Positions 16,254 to 25,044 of a stretch of 64,000 bases of DNA are shown here, piece after piece. The DNA comes from Spirosoma endophyticum (GTDB lineage: Bacteria; Bacteroidota; Bacteroidia; Cytophagales; Spirosomataceae). Positions within the stretch are counted from its first letter, which is position 1. Each line of letters starts with the position of its first letter. The notes under the pieces were generated by a model that made no database searches, was not told the DNA's origin, and saw nothing but the letters and a program-made list of their open reading frames with translations. The position numbers and the translations under genes are program-made. Location: positions 930,001 through 994,000 of the forward strand of contig NZ_FOLQ01000001.1 in NCBI RefSeq assembly GCF_900112365.1, in the 5' to 3' direction.

Positions 16254-18245
16254 TCAATTACTCGGCAAAGCGCCTACTCGCCCCGCATAGCCGGGCTTTT
16301 CCCAGGCGGATTGCGCAGCAGGCAACACTTCGTAAGTTTGGTTTCTATCGGCCGACTTGACCATAAACTCGTAGACCTGGGCCGCCGGGCCTCGTAGCTT
16401 AACCTTGAACTGATTACCGTTTAATCCACCCCCCGGTATGCGCACAATATCGATACGTTCTTCACCCCAGTTCTGCTGCATACCGCCCATTATCAACACG
16501 CGCCAGCCGCCGGGTACAGCTTTGTAACGTAGCATGTAGGCCGGTCGTTTGGGTCCATGATTTCCCGCATTGTTATTTACCGCAGCCACCCCGTTATACG
16601 CCACAAAGCTACCCGTTTGATTAACCTGTACTTCTGGGTCTTCAACCAACGTACTACCCGGATAATACGTCTCGTAGGGCTGTAAATCCGCTCGGGCCTG
16701 TAGCATAGCCGAAACCGGGTGCTGATAGAAATTATAGTACGCCTTTGTATCGGGATCTGCCGGATTGCTCAGGTCTTTGGTAATATCAGGCGGATCGGTT
16801 GGGAAGAGATAAAAACCCCAGTCGGGTTCGTCGCCCGCAAAAAATCGCGTGACCACGTAGCGCGAATACTGTTCGTAAGGCGGCTGCCAGAGCTTGGGCG
16901 TATCACGAAAGTTGTCATTTCCATACCGGCGAATGTTCTGAACCTCCGCGAAAGGCGCGTGCCAGTCGCCTTCGTAGAATGGCTCGATCTGGCGCCAGAA
17001 CGGACGTACCTTGCCATTTCTGGCCCGCATCAACCGTCGATTTTCCTGAATATACCCTTTCTCCTCACCAACGATGTGGAGCGGTTTGATTTTGCTCCAC
17101 ACATACGGATACGTTTGCGTTCCCGCTTTTTTCTTCGTGAAGATGTCCTCCTTGTCCCATTCATCAAAATCGGGATAACCGCGATACCAGTAGCCCTGAT
17201 CAAAATCTTCGTGATCGTAGAATCCACCATTGAACCGGAAGGTTTCTGTGCCTCCCCCTGGCTTCTTGAGCGTAAGATTTCCCTGACTGTCACCACCGAT
17301 ATTCGACACGACACAGATTCCTTCCAGAAAGATACCGTTCCCTTTTTCGAAGTCTATGCGGGGTTCACCCTGCGCCATCGAAGCGCCTAACGAGACTTTA
17401 CTGCCGGGTTTCCCTTTCCGGCGAGCGATTTCCAGGAGTAATGTAAGTCGGTTAGCCCGGCGAACAAACATCTCATTCATCCAGGCCGCTTGCCCACGTG
17501 CCGCCAATTGCTCAATCGTAATCGTTTCTTTTGAGCTTTCCAGCTGAATAGGCCGCTTCTTGATGTCGTGCCAATTTCCATTACTACTCCCCTGTTTTGA
17601 GAAGTAACCCGCATCATTCCAGCCAGGTAGTGGGCCTTCTTCAGCGTTACCGGCATTTAGCCAGAGACTGCTTTCTATGTCATAAACAAGGTACTTGGTA
17701 TTCGCCCATCCACCATAGCCCATGGCGGGAACGGCGCCCCAGGCGAAATTAAAAAACGATTGCAGCGAGTTGAAATAGAAGTTTGCATTCCGCATATCCC
17801 CCAGAAAATTCTCGGTGGCATAGTGCATCTCATCGCCAAAAACCAGTTGTGATTTGTGTTCAGGCTTAACCGACCAGGTCGTGAATGTATTGATACCGAC
17901 TGCCTTCCGCTCTGTCACCGATTTATTGCCCAGTACATCGATACAGAAATGAAAGTTTGGGGAGTAGTACTTGCCCGTGCCGAACTGTGTCATATTGACC
18001 TGGCCTTTCGGTTCTGGTGCGTAGGGTACTAACGAGCGCCCACCCGATCGCCCCTGCACAGCATCAGACGGCAGGGTGCTAACTACCTGGTCAAAGACAT
18101 TGGAGTTGGGTTTCGATTCTTTTTTAATGACTTGTGTATTATTGGACCCTGCTGCTATTGAGTAGCGATACGGCTGTGCTTCGACCGAATGCTGTATGGT
18201 GATGAACGTAAACCCGAGCCCAAAAAGAAATTTTCTTGCCTTCAT
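16254..18245 (-). CDS. Large secreted protein of unknown family
   Basis: 663 aa with signal peptide MKARKFLFGLGFTFITIQHSVEA. The mature part is rich in aromatic residues and Gly/Asn/Asp (YYSPNFHFCIDVLGNKSV, FNGGFYDHEDFDQGYWYRG, PDWGFYLFPTDPPDI). No catalytic signature or known domain was recognised. Trp/Tyr content and length are consistent with a secreted beta-rich enzyme or binding protein for polysaccharide, but this is only inference. The gene stands alone: a terminator follows it and a 352-bp gap precedes it before the next possible coding sequence. It deserves structure prediction. Confidence 0.75.
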   Translation of the reverse strand: MKARKFLFGLGFTFITIQHSVEAQPYRYSIAAGSNNTQVIKKESKPNSNVFDQVVSTLPSDAVQGRSGGRSLVPYAPEPKGQVNMTQFGTGKYYSPNFHFCIDVLGNKSVTERKAVGINTFTTWSVKPEHKSQLVFGDEMHYATENFLGDMRNANFYFNSLQSFFNFAWGAVPAMGYGGWANTKYLVYDIESSLWLNAGNAEEGPLPGWNDAGYFSKQGSSNGNWHDIKKRPIQLESSKETITIEQLAARGQAAWMNEMFVRRANRLTLLLEIARRKGKPGSKVSLGASMAQGEPRIDFEKGNGIFLEGICVVSNIGGDSQGNLTLKKPGGGTETFRFNGGFYDHEDFDQGYWYRGYPDFDEWDKEDIFTKKKAGTQTYPYVWSKIKPLHIVGEEKGYIQENRRLMRARNGKVRPFWRQIEPFYEGDWHAPFAEVQNIRRYGNDNFRDTPKLWQPPYEQYSRYVVTRFFAGDEPDWGFYLFPTDPPDITKDLSNPADPDTKAYYNFYQHPVSAMLQARADLQPYETYYPGSTLVEDPEVQVNQTGSFVAYNGVAAVNNNAGNHGPKRPAYMLRYKAVPGGWRVLIMGGMQQNWGEERIDIVRIPGGGLNGNQFKVKLRGPAAQVYEFMVKSADRNQTYEVLPAAQSAWEKPGYAGRVGALPSN

Positions 18246-18597
18246 GCTAACCTTGTCGATTAAGAACTACTACCCGCTTAACGCTTTATTCTCCCAATTA
18301 TGTTTGATTCCTGAATCTCTGCTGCCAGGGAGGTTCCCTCTGGCAAACGATAGAAACAAATCCAGTGGGAGTAAATACTTAGCTAAGTATACGTCACTGT
18401 CTGGCAAAATACTCGACATACGTACCTAACATTAGTTACATCAATTTATAGAATAACCATATTCTGTTGATTCAATCACTTATTCATATATTCAGCCTAC
18501 CACTTGATAAATAAGTATTTATTCAAATCTTTTAATAGTTACATTTCATATATGCACAGGCTGTTGCTACTTTTAGTTAGTTTTGTGTCTATCAAGT
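18246..18597. other. Non-coding stretch upstream of the secreted-protein gene
   Basis: Increasingly AT-rich toward its right end. I see no supported gene. Its right end contains the -7-like box TAGTTTTG at 18578-18585 in front of a possible small membrane peptide. The stretch presumably also holds the promoter of the 663-aa gene on the minus strand, which I cannot pin down. Confidence 0.4.
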
Positions 18598-18705
18598 ATG
18601 AAAAAGAAATCTTTCCCACTCATTCCCGGTCCCTGGACACTCATTTTCCTCATCTCGGGTACGCTGTTGGTATTTATCGTCCGCTGGATTATGAGGCTGT
18701 TTTAG
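18598..18705 (+). CDS. Possible 35-aa single-helix membrane peptide
   Basis: The short frame encodes a Lys-rich start (MKKKSFPLIPG) and one clear membrane helix (WTLIFLISGTLLVFIVRW), then a short basic tail. A TAnnTTTG box (18578-18585) lies 12 nt before the ATG. The layout is like small membrane peptides in general, but there is no family evidence and the frame is short enough to be chance. Confidence 0.4.
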   Translation: MKKKSFPLIPGPWTLIFLISGTLLVFIVRWIMRLF

Positions 18706-18886
18706 GCTGACTCTATTAATACAAATAGCTTACTGATTAATATAACGTGCTCAATAGAGTAGTCACTCGATCATTGGCCTTACATGAATACATACTATGT
18801 AAGTGCGAACAGTTCAAGGGCAAAAATAGGCGAACTTATTTCAAACATAACCTTGGCTGGAAAGTTGTAGAAAGTGGAAACAAGAA

Positions 18887-18916
18887 AATCCCGGCTGGCA
18901 TATGCTGGCCGGGATT
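18887..18916 (-). terminator. Rho-independent terminator on the minus strand
   Basis: Arms aatcccggc (18887-18895) and its complement (18908-18916). On the minus strand the stem is followed by TTTTCTTGTTT, the usual U-rich tail. No coding gene ends here; the nearest minus-strand stop is at 19195, behind another hairpin. Confidence 0.6.
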
Positions 18917-19066
18917 CCAATAGTTTATCTAGCCCAATGACTTGGGTATCGCAAGGTAAGAATTTAACGAACCTGACTATAAAAATCGGCATCAAAAACC
19001 GTCACAATTATCATCTTGTGTGTATTCTGTCGTATAAGTCGCCTTAAGATCCCGAAAATATGAATT

Positions 19067-19108
19067 ACATACAAACGCCGATCTTTAAAAGGATCGGCGT
19101 TTGTATGT
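19067..19108 (-). terminator. Terminator of the pyrH-frr-lipoprotein unit
   Basis: Perfect 17-bp arms 19067-19083 and 19092-19108 around an 8-nt loop. It lies 87 nt past the stop of the small lipoprotein gene, the last gene of the minus-strand unit. Confidence 0.7.
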
Positions 19109-19194
19109 TTAGCAAATAAGCTCTCAAACAGTTTTAATCTATGTTCGAGCACCCAATCGAGCAGTGCCGGCAACACAACTGTTTAATGAAAAGA

Positions 19195-19422
19195 TCATTT
19201 GCACGTAGTGACAACGGTTACGCTACTATTACTGGTCGTGTTGGCTACAATGTGCGCGGCCACTTCGTCATCACCACAAACGTCATTTGTGATGCGCGTT
19301 GGCTGCGAGTTTTGCCCGGTGGTCACGGTTTCACAGCTTTTGCAGTTCTTTTTCTTGAAACTCCCCCCCTCGCACGACCAGAATCCGATGGCGCCAAGTA
19401 CTATAAGTGCTGCTGTCTTCAT
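19195..19422 (-). CDS. Small cysteine-containing lipoprotein
   Basis: 75 aa. The signal MKTAALIVLGAIGFWSC ends in a lipobox with Cys17. The mature part has four more cysteines (KNCKSCETV, NDVCGDD, TTCK), enough for two disulfides, and a Ser/Thr/Val-rich tail. I do not recognise the family. It starts 28 bp downstream of frr on the same strand, so it is probably co-transcribed with housekeeping genes, which is unusual company for a lipoprotein. Confidence 0.65.
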   Translation of the reverse strand: MKTAALIVLGAIGFWSCEGGSFKKKNCKSCETVTTGQNSQPTRITNDVCGDDEVAAHIVANTTSNSSVTVVTTCK

Positions 19423-19449
19423 CGCCAGGTCGCGTTTTGTAGTTTGCTA

Positions 19450-20010
19450 TTATACCACTAAAATATCCCGCTCCTTTGCCACGAACGTCTCGTCAACGCG
19501 GGCAATGAACGCATCGGTTAATTTCTGAACACGCTCTTCGCCCACTTTCACTGCATCTTCCGATACGCCATCTTTCACCAGTTTGCGAATATCATCGTTG
19601 GTGGCCTTACGGATATTACGGATGTTCACTTTAGCCGTTTCGGCTTCCTGCTTTACCTTCTTCACCAGATCTCGACGACGCTCTTCGGTCATTGGCGGGA
19701 TACTTAACCGGATTTGTTCCCCGTCATTGTTCGGATTGAGGCCGAGGTTAGAGTTACGAATCGCCTTTTCAACTTCGCCAATGAGCTTTTTTTCAAAAGG
19801 TTTGATCACAATGGTACGGGCATCCGGTGTGTTGATGGAAGCTACCGTATGCAACTGCGATGGCATCCCGTAATATTCAACCTGAATTCCATCAAGCATG
19901 CCAGCGTTGGCCTTCCCGGCACGAATTTTAGTTAATTCGATGGACAAGTGCTTGAGCGCTTTTTCCATCGTGTCTTTTGCATCGTCGAGAAACAGCTCGA
20001 TCTCTTCCAT
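19450..20010 (-). CDS. frr: Ribosome recycling factor
   Basis: 186 aa from the ATG at 20010; the longer frame adds 13 residues not found in the family. RRF with EF-G splits the post-termination 70S ribosome in the cytosol. The family hallmarks are present: the helix start IELTKIRAGKANAGMLDGIQVEYYG, here seen as ELTKIRAGKANAGMLDGI, then TPDARTIVIKPFEK, LNPNNDGEQIRLSIPPMTEERR and the C-terminal coiled helices. The length is the usual 185-186 aa. It follows pyrH by 124 bp, the order found in most bacteria. Confidence 0.98.
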   Translation of the reverse strand: MEEIELFLDDAKDTMEKALKHLSIELTKIRAGKANAGMLDGIQVEYYGMPSQLHTVASINTPDARTIVIKPFEKKLIGEVEKAIRNSNLGLNPNNDGEQIRLSIPPMTEERRRDLVKKVKQEAETAKVNIRNIRKATNDDIRKLVKDGVSEDAVKVGEERVQKLTDAFIARVDETFVAKERDILVV

Positions 20011-20134
20011 TATAAAAAGGTATAAAGTAGTACAGTTATATAGTTGCAAGGACTAGAGATGTAACGTTAAGCGCTGTAAATCTGAACTTTATAACTCTAC
20101 AACAAACTAACTTTACAACTTCTCCACGTAATTT

Positions 20135-20863
20135 CTAGGCACATTCCGCAGAAATCAACGTACCAACGTCTTCACCCTGAATCAGCCTTACCAGACTTCC
20201 ACCCTGATTCATGTTAAAAACAATGATTGGCAAATTGTTTTCTTGACAAAGCGTGAACGCGGTCAGATCCATTACGCTTAGTTTCTTTTCGTAAACGTCT
20301 TCGAAGGTGATGCAGGTATATCGCGTAGCGGTTTTATCCTTCATCGGATCGGCGGTATAAACGCCATCTACCTTGGTACCCTTCAATACGGCGTCCGCTT
20401 CAATTTCAATGGCCCGTAAGGCCGCCGTCGAATCCGTCGTAAAATAAGGGTTGCCCATCCCCGCTCCGAAGATGACCACCCGGCCTTTTTCGAGGTGGCG
20501 TACAGCCCGACGACGCACGTAGGGCTCGCAAACCTGCTCCATCTTAATGGCCGACATCACACGCGTATACATGCCGTGCTTTTCGAGTGAACTCTGGATT
20601 GCCATGGCATTGATAACCGTTGCGAGCATACCCATGTAGTCACCCTGGACACGGTCGATACCCGAGCGTTCGCCCGAGACACCCCGAAAGATGTTGCCAC
20701 CGCCAATAACGATAGCTACCTGTACACCCATGTCAACTACTTTCTTAATCTCTTTGCTGTACTGTTCCAGTACGGCAGGGTCAATGTGGTAGCCGGTAGG
20801 CCCAGCCAAAGCCTCCCCACTCAATTTGAGCAGGATGCGCTTATACTTGGTTTGCGATGTCAT
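20135..20863 (-). CDS. pyrH: Uridylate kinase (UMP kinase)
   Basis: 242 aa from the ATG at 20863. The enzyme phosphorylates UMP to UDP with ATP in pyrimidine synthesis. The bacterial hexameric UMPK signatures are present: [14 protein letters not shown] at the N-terminus, [10 protein letters not shown] for nucleotide binding, [13 protein letters not shown], and the ATP-binding part TGKT-like region near [18 protein letters not shown] and [10 protein letters not shown]. Length fits the family. A TAnnTTTG box lies 19-26 nt upstream, so this gene leads the pyrH-frr unit. Confidence 0.98.
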   Translation of the reverse strand: MTSQTKYKRILLKLSGEALAGPTGYHIDPAVLEQYSKEIKKVVDMGVQVAIVIGGGNIFRGVSGERSGIDRVQGDYMGMLATVINAMAIQSSLEKHGMYTRVMSAIKMEQVCEPYVRRRAVRHLEKGRVVIFGAGMGNPYFTTDSTAALRAIEIEADAVLKGTKVDGVYTADPMKDKTATRYTCITFEDVYEKKLSVMDLTAFTLCQENNLPIIVFNMNQGGSLVRLIQGEDVGTLISAECA

Positions 20864-20881
20864 GAAGGGAAATTTTGCGGA

Positions 20882-20889
20882 CAAAGATA
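20882..20889 (-). promoter_or_regulatory. Candidate -7 promoter box for pyrH
   Basis: The minus strand reads TATCTTTG, matching TAnnTTTG, 19 nt before the ATG at 20863. It predicts a very short leader. No clear -33 box. Confidence 0.45.
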
Positions 20890-21056
20890 GGTAAAAAGGG
20901 AGGAAGCAGGAAAGAGCAACAGGCGAAGAAGGCCTAAAAGGTTGTTGAATGACCCGTACTCAGGACCGCTTCCTTTTGTATGGCCGATGTTCTTACCGGG
21001 TGTAAACTCTATCCAGCATCAGGCGTTATACCTGTATCTTCGACGCTATTTTTCTC

Positions 21057-22157
21057 ATGAAAATACCATTCTTCACTACCTTCTTCCTCTGTAGCAGCCT
21101 GATTGTCACGGCTCAATCGACTCAATCGCCGAAGCTGGAAACAGTGGCCGAGTTTGGTAAACATCAGCCAATTGGGCTTGGCATTTCGAGGGAAAATCGG
21201 ATTTTCGTTACGTTTCCAAAAAATCCGGAAAATTATGATTACGGGCTGGCGGAAATTGTTGACCGGAAAGCTGGCGAAGGAAAGCGACGCCCCTACCCCA
21301 ATGCTGAATGGAATCAGTGGGACTCGCTGAATCCGCAGAATCGATTCATCAATGTTCAGGCGCTTTTCGTCGATCAGACCAACGCCCTCTGGGTACTTGA
21401 CCCGGCCAGCCCGGCCGGTATGAAGTCTATGCCCATGGGCATTAAACTTCTGAAGATTAACCTGACAACCAATAAAATCGAGAAAATCTATCGCTTCGAG
21501 GATTTACCGCGCGAACGTACGGGCCTGAATGATGTGCAGGTTGATACACGCCGGCAGTTAGCGTATTTGTCAGACCCCGGTCGGGCAGCCATTGTTGTGC
21601 TGGATCTGTCTTCGGGCAAAAGCCGGACGGTTCTGGAAAACGATAAATCCACGAAAGCTGATCCGAATTTTGTGCTGAACATCGACAGTAAAGACGTGCG
21701 GGACAGCAAGGGAAATCCTTTTAAGAGCAACGTCAACGGTATTGCCCTGACCCACGACTTTAAGTACCTCTACTTTCGACCGATTACCCAAACCAAACTG
21801 TTCCGTATTGCTACCGATTACCTGGCGAATCCGGCACTCACGCCCACCGAGCTAGCTTCACACGTCGAGATAATGGGCGAAACAGGCGTCTCGCACGGCA
21901 TGATTGCCGACAAAGCCGGAAACGTTTACCTGACAGATTCGCCCCATAAAGCGATACGTTACTTCACACCTGACCACCAGCTTAAAACGCTGGTACAGGA
22001 CGATCGACTTCTCTGGCCCGACAGTTTCGGCATTGGCTCCGATGGGTATCTCTACGTAACGGCCGCCCAGATTCAACGGACCAAGCGATACAATAACGGC
22101 GAAGATAAGGTGGCCTATCCATTCGGATTATATCGGGTGAAATTGCCAACTCCATAA
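21057..22157 (+). CDS. Secreted Yellow/major royal jelly (MRJP)-family protein
   Basis: 366 aa with signal peptide MKIPFFTTFFLCSSLIVTAQ. The six-bladed propeller typical of the family can be followed: QPIGLGISRENRIFVTFPK, INVQALFVDQTNALWVLD, GLNDVQVDTRRQLAYLSD, VNGIALTHDFKYLYFRP, SHGMIADKAGNVYLTDS and WPDSFGIGSDGYLYVT. Family members bind small ligands or act as lactonase-like enzymes; the bacterial role is not settled. It lies 37 bp before a TonB receptor gene on the same strand, so they may be co-transcribed and serve uptake or processing of the same compound (inference). Confidence 0.9.
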   Translation: MKIPFFTTFFLCSSLIVTAQSTQSPKLETVAEFGKHQPIGLGISRENRIFVTFPKNPENYDYGLAEIVDRKAGEGKRRPYPNAEWNQWDSLNPQNRFINVQALFVDQTNALWVLDPASPAGMKSMPMGIKLLKINLTTNKIEKIYRFEDLPRERTGLNDVQVDTRRQLAYLSDPGRAAIVVLDLSSGKSRTVLENDKSTKADPNFVLNIDSKDVRDSKGNPFKSNVNGIALTHDFKYLYFRPITQTKLFRIATDYLANPALTPTELASHVEIMGETGVSHGMIADKAGNVYLTDSPHKAIRYFTPDHQLKTLVQDDRLLWPDSFGIGSDGYLYVTAAQIQRTKRYNNGEDKVAYPFGLYRVKLPTP

Positions 22158-22194
22158 CGCTACGTTGTACTTTTACAGACATTTCTGAAATTAC

Positions 22195-24306
22195 ATGCGC
22201 AACGTACTTTTACTACTAGCTACTTCAATCCTTGGAGCTTCCTCAACGGTTCTTCTCGCCCAAACCCCTACCCCAACCTCTTTAGATGACACGCTCCAAC
22301 TCAACGAGGTCGTTGTGCGCGGCTACGCAACCAATCGGCGGTTACTGGAAACACCGGCGTCAGTCGGGTTACTGACCCGGCGGGATTTGAACCAGCGCTT
22401 TGGCATTCCTACACTCGTACCCGCGCTCAATACGTTGCCCGGTGTGCGGGCCGACGAGCGGTCGCCGGGGAGTTACCGGCTGGCCATTCGGGGCAGTGCG
22501 ATACGTTCACCTTTTGGCGTACGAAACATCAAGACGTACTGGAATGAATTGCCGCTTACAGACGCGGGCGGAAACACGCCCCTCAACGCGTTGGATGTGC
22601 GGGCATTGGGACGTATTGAAGTCATAAAAGGACCGTCGGGAAGTTTGTATGGAGCGGGCACGGGTGGCACGATTCTGTTTAGTGGACTGGCCGTTCCGGC
22701 TAATAAAAGCAGTGTCGAAGTGTCGGCACTGGGTGGAAGTTATGGGTTGTACGGTAACGGCATTTCGGTACAAACCGGCAAGAACAATTCCGCTATATCC
22801 CTCAATTATAATCATTTGCAGTCAGATGGCTATCGGGACCAGAGCGCCGTTGTGCGCGACAATCTGAGCTTGATTGGCTCATTTTCAGTCAGTCCAAAAC
22901 GAACCATTTCCGTGCTGGCCTTATATTCAGACCTGCATTATCAAACGCCCGGCGGCCTGACCGAAGCCCAATTTAGAGCAAATCCACGCGCGTCGCGTCC
23001 GGCCACCGCAACGCTGCCGAGCAGTGCTGCCCAACAGGCGGGTATTTATCAGAAAGTAGGCTATCTGGGGCTTTCACACGAATACAAGTGGAATGATCGA
23101 ATTCAGAATACAACGGTCATTTTCGGTTCCACCACTGATTTCGCCAACCCATTTATCACCAATTACGAACGGCGTACTGATCAGGGACTGGGCGGCCGAA
23201 CCGTTACACAAGTTCGGTTCCCGAATGCTCCATTACCCGCAACTGTTACGTTCGGAGGAGAATTTCTGCGCACGTTTACGGTAGACCGTAACTTCGGCAA
23301 TCGACTTGGTGTAGCGGACACGATCCAGACTGACGAAGAATTGATCGCGCGACAATCGACTCTTTTTGCCCAGGCCGAAGTCGAACTTCCCGCCCGTTTT
23401 CGACTGACAGCGGGCCTGAGTCGCAATAATGTCAGTTATGATTTCACCCGCTTTCCAACGCGGGCCATTGGTGCGTTACCCGCTACGTTGCTGGCACGAA
23501 CCTTCACGCCGGTCTGGCTGCCGCGCGTCTCACTGCTCCGCACGTTCGGCCAGAACGTATCGGCTTTTTTGAGCATCAGTACCGGTTATTCAGCCCCGTC
23601 GAGTCAGGAAGTTCGCCCTTCGGCGGGCGGTTTTAACACGACACTCAATCCCGAACGTGGCACCAGTTATGAGGTGGGCATCCGTGGATTGGCTTTCAAC
23701 AGCAAGCTTCGTTTTGACGTAGCCGTTTATCAGTTTCAACTCCGCGAAACCATTGTCCGGCGATCGGATGCGGCCGGAGCCGAATTTTTTGTCAACGCGG
23801 GTCGCACGGATCAGCAGGGACTGGAAGCCCAACTGGCCTATGATTTCATCTCGCCCACGGCGACACCAACGTCTCTTTTCTCCCTGCTTAGATTCTGGAA
23901 CAGCCTGACCCTCACGAACTACCGCTTTAAGGATTACCAGCAAGGCACGGCCGACCTGTCGAACAACCGGGTACCGGGCGTAGCGCCAACCACCTACGTT
24001 ACGGGCCTGGATGCCGAAACCCGCTCGGGTTTTTATGCGCACGTGACGTTCCAGTTCCTGAAAGAATTTCCGCTTAACGATGCCAACACCGCGTTGTCGG
24101 ACCCCTATCAATTGCTACAGGCCACGGTGGGTTACCGTCGGTCGCTGGGCAAAAACTGGGGGCTTGATGTTTACGCCAGTGGCGACAATTTACTGGATCG
24201 AACCTACTCGCTGGGCTACGACCTGAATGCCGTTGGCAACCGCTATTTTAACGCAGCTCCCGCCCGTAATGGCCTCGGTGGCGTTCGGTTAAGCGTGAAA
24301 TGGTAA
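22195..24306 (+). CDS. TonB-dependent outer-membrane receptor (siderophore/metal type)
   Basis: 703 aa with signal peptide ending in LLAQ. A TonB-box-like start (LQLNEVVVRGYAT) is followed by a plug domain (TPASVGLLTRRDL, LNTLPGVRADERSPGSYRLA, IEVIKGPSGSLYGAGTGGTI) and a 22-strand-type barrel that ends in GGVRLSVKW. It lacks the carboxypeptidase-like N-domain and SusC signature, so it is of the FecA/BtuB-like class, importing a ferric siderophore, cobalamin or another scarce ligand. The substrate cannot be read from sequence. The gene sits between an MRJP-type protein and a two-gene ABC transporter. Confidence 0.92.
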   Translation: MRNVLLLLATSILGASSTVLLAQTPTPTSLDDTLQLNEVVVRGYATNRRLLETPASVGLLTRRDLNQRFGIPTLVPALNTLPGVRADERSPGSYRLAIRGSAIRSPFGVRNIKTYWNELPLTDAGGNTPLNALDVRALGRIEVIKGPSGSLYGAGTGGTILFSGLAVPANKSSVEVSALGGSYGLYGNGISVQTGKNNSAISLNYNHLQSDGYRDQSAVVRDNLSLIGSFSVSPKRTISVLALYSDLHYQTPGGLTEAQFRANPRASRPATATLPSSAAQQAGIYQKVGYLGLSHEYKWNDRIQNTTVIFGSTTDFANPFITNYERRTDQGLGGRTVTQVRFPNAPLPATVTFGGEFLRTFTVDRNFGNRLGVADTIQTDEELIARQSTLFAQAEVELPARFRLTAGLSRNNVSYDFTRFPTRAIGALPATLLARTFTPVWLPRVSLLRTFGQNVSAFLSISTGYSAPSSQEVRPSAGGFNTTLNPERGTSYEVGIRGLAFNSKLRFDVAVYQFQLRETIVRRSDAAGAEFFVNAGRTDQQGLEAQLAYDFISPTATPTSLFSLLRFWNSLTLTNYRFKDYQQGTADLSNNRVPGVAPTTYVTGLDAETRSGFYAHVTFQFLKEFPLNDANTALSDPYQLLQATVGYRRSLGKNWGLDVYASGDNLLDRTYSLGYDLNAVGNRYFNAAPARNGLGGVRLSVKW

Positions 24307-24310
24307 TGGG

Positions 24311-24395
24311 AATGATGAATTATGAATGATAAATGATGAGTGGTACGTATCAGCTTATGGCTTCTATTTAACTTGCCACTCATCATTTATCATTC
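24311..24395. repeat. Dispersed palindromic repeat, copy 1
   Basis: Perfect 20-bp arms 24324-24343 and 24376-24395 enclose a 32-nt loop. The left part, 24311-24338, is identical over 28 nt to 49663-49690, so it belongs to a repeat family. It lies between the TonB receptor stop and the ABC gene start. The hairpin ends 5 nt before the proposed GTG start and could affect translation or act as a terminator. Confidence 0.75.
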
Positions 24396-24400
24396 CACTA

Positions 24401-25036
24401 GTGCTTACCGTTACTAACCTCACTAAAGCGTACAGCGGTCGTACTGTTCTGATGGTACCGGAACTGCGTCTGTCGCCCGGCATTCACTATTTTCGGGGCG
24501 GAAACGGCTCCGGGAAAACAACATTTTTCCGAACCGTTGCGGGTCTGTTGCCATTTTCGGGCGAGATTTTGCTGGAGAACCAGTACGAAATCAACCGTGA
24601 TCCGGTGGCGTACCGATTTCGCGTTAATTATGCGGAAGCTGAACCTCTTTACCCTGCCTTTCTAACGCCCCGAGACCTGGTCGGATTCGTTGGACAGGCC
24701 AAGAAAGCCCCACCTGGTCAAGTCGATACGTTACTGGAAACGTTGGGTGTCGATAAATTCTGGACACAAACGACGGGTACTTTTTCGAGCGGCATGCTCA
24801 AAAAACTATCCTTACTACTGGCCTTTCTTGGAGAGCCCCGACTTGTATTGCTCGATGAACCTTTGACGACTTTAGACGTAGCAACAGCCGCAAAGCTATT
24901 TGACTATATCCGGCAACTTCGCACCGAACAGAACGTATCGTTTCTGCTCACGTCGCACCAGGACATCAGCCTGACGGGCCTTGACCTAACGGGCACCTGG
25001 CAGGTTGGCGAACGGGTTATTGCAGCCGTAAACTAA
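24401..25036 (+). CDS. ABC transporter ATP-binding protein
   Basis: 211 aa with a GTG start at 24401, because homology to ABC ATPases begins at VLTVTNLTKAYSGRTVL; upstream in-frame codons lie inside the palindromic repeat. Walker A is GGNGSGKTT, the signature is the atypical FSSGMLKK instead of LSGGQ, Walker B is LVLLDEP and the switch His is in LLTSHQD. The subfamily resembles CcmA/NatA-like single-domain exporters. The next gene, 8 bp on, is its likely membrane partner. The cargo is unknown. Confidence 0.88.
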   Translation: MLTVTNLTKAYSGRTVLMVPELRLSPGIHYFRGGNGSGKTTFFRTVAGLLPFSGEILLENQYEINRDPVAYRFRVNYAEAEPLYPAFLTPRDLVGFVGQAKKAPPGQVDTLLETLGVDKFWTQTTGTFSSGMLKKLSLLLAFLGEPRLVLLDEPLTTLDVATAAKLFDYIRQLRTEQNVSFLLTSHQDISLTGLDLTGTWQVGERVIAAVN

Positions 25037-25044
25037 ACTAACCA

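Larger units (their letters stand above)
18706..19194. other. Non-coding stretch with two hairpins
   Basis: 489 bp without a convincing gene. It carries two strong hairpins (18887-18916 and 19067-19108). Short frames on the minus strand read straight through the hairpins and look spurious. The segment between the hairpins could hold a small RNA on the minus strand, ending at the T-rich tail after the left hairpin; no further evidence. Confidence 0.35.

Noticed and set aside
16719-17390. 223-codon plus-strand frame opposite the 663-aa secreted protein
   Set aside because: The minus-strand frame is three times longer and has a signal peptide. The plus frame is Arg/Ile-rich noise from codon structure.
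18964-19176. 70-codon minus-strand frame
   Set aside because: It reads through the 17-bp perfect hairpin at 19067-19108 and has no other support.
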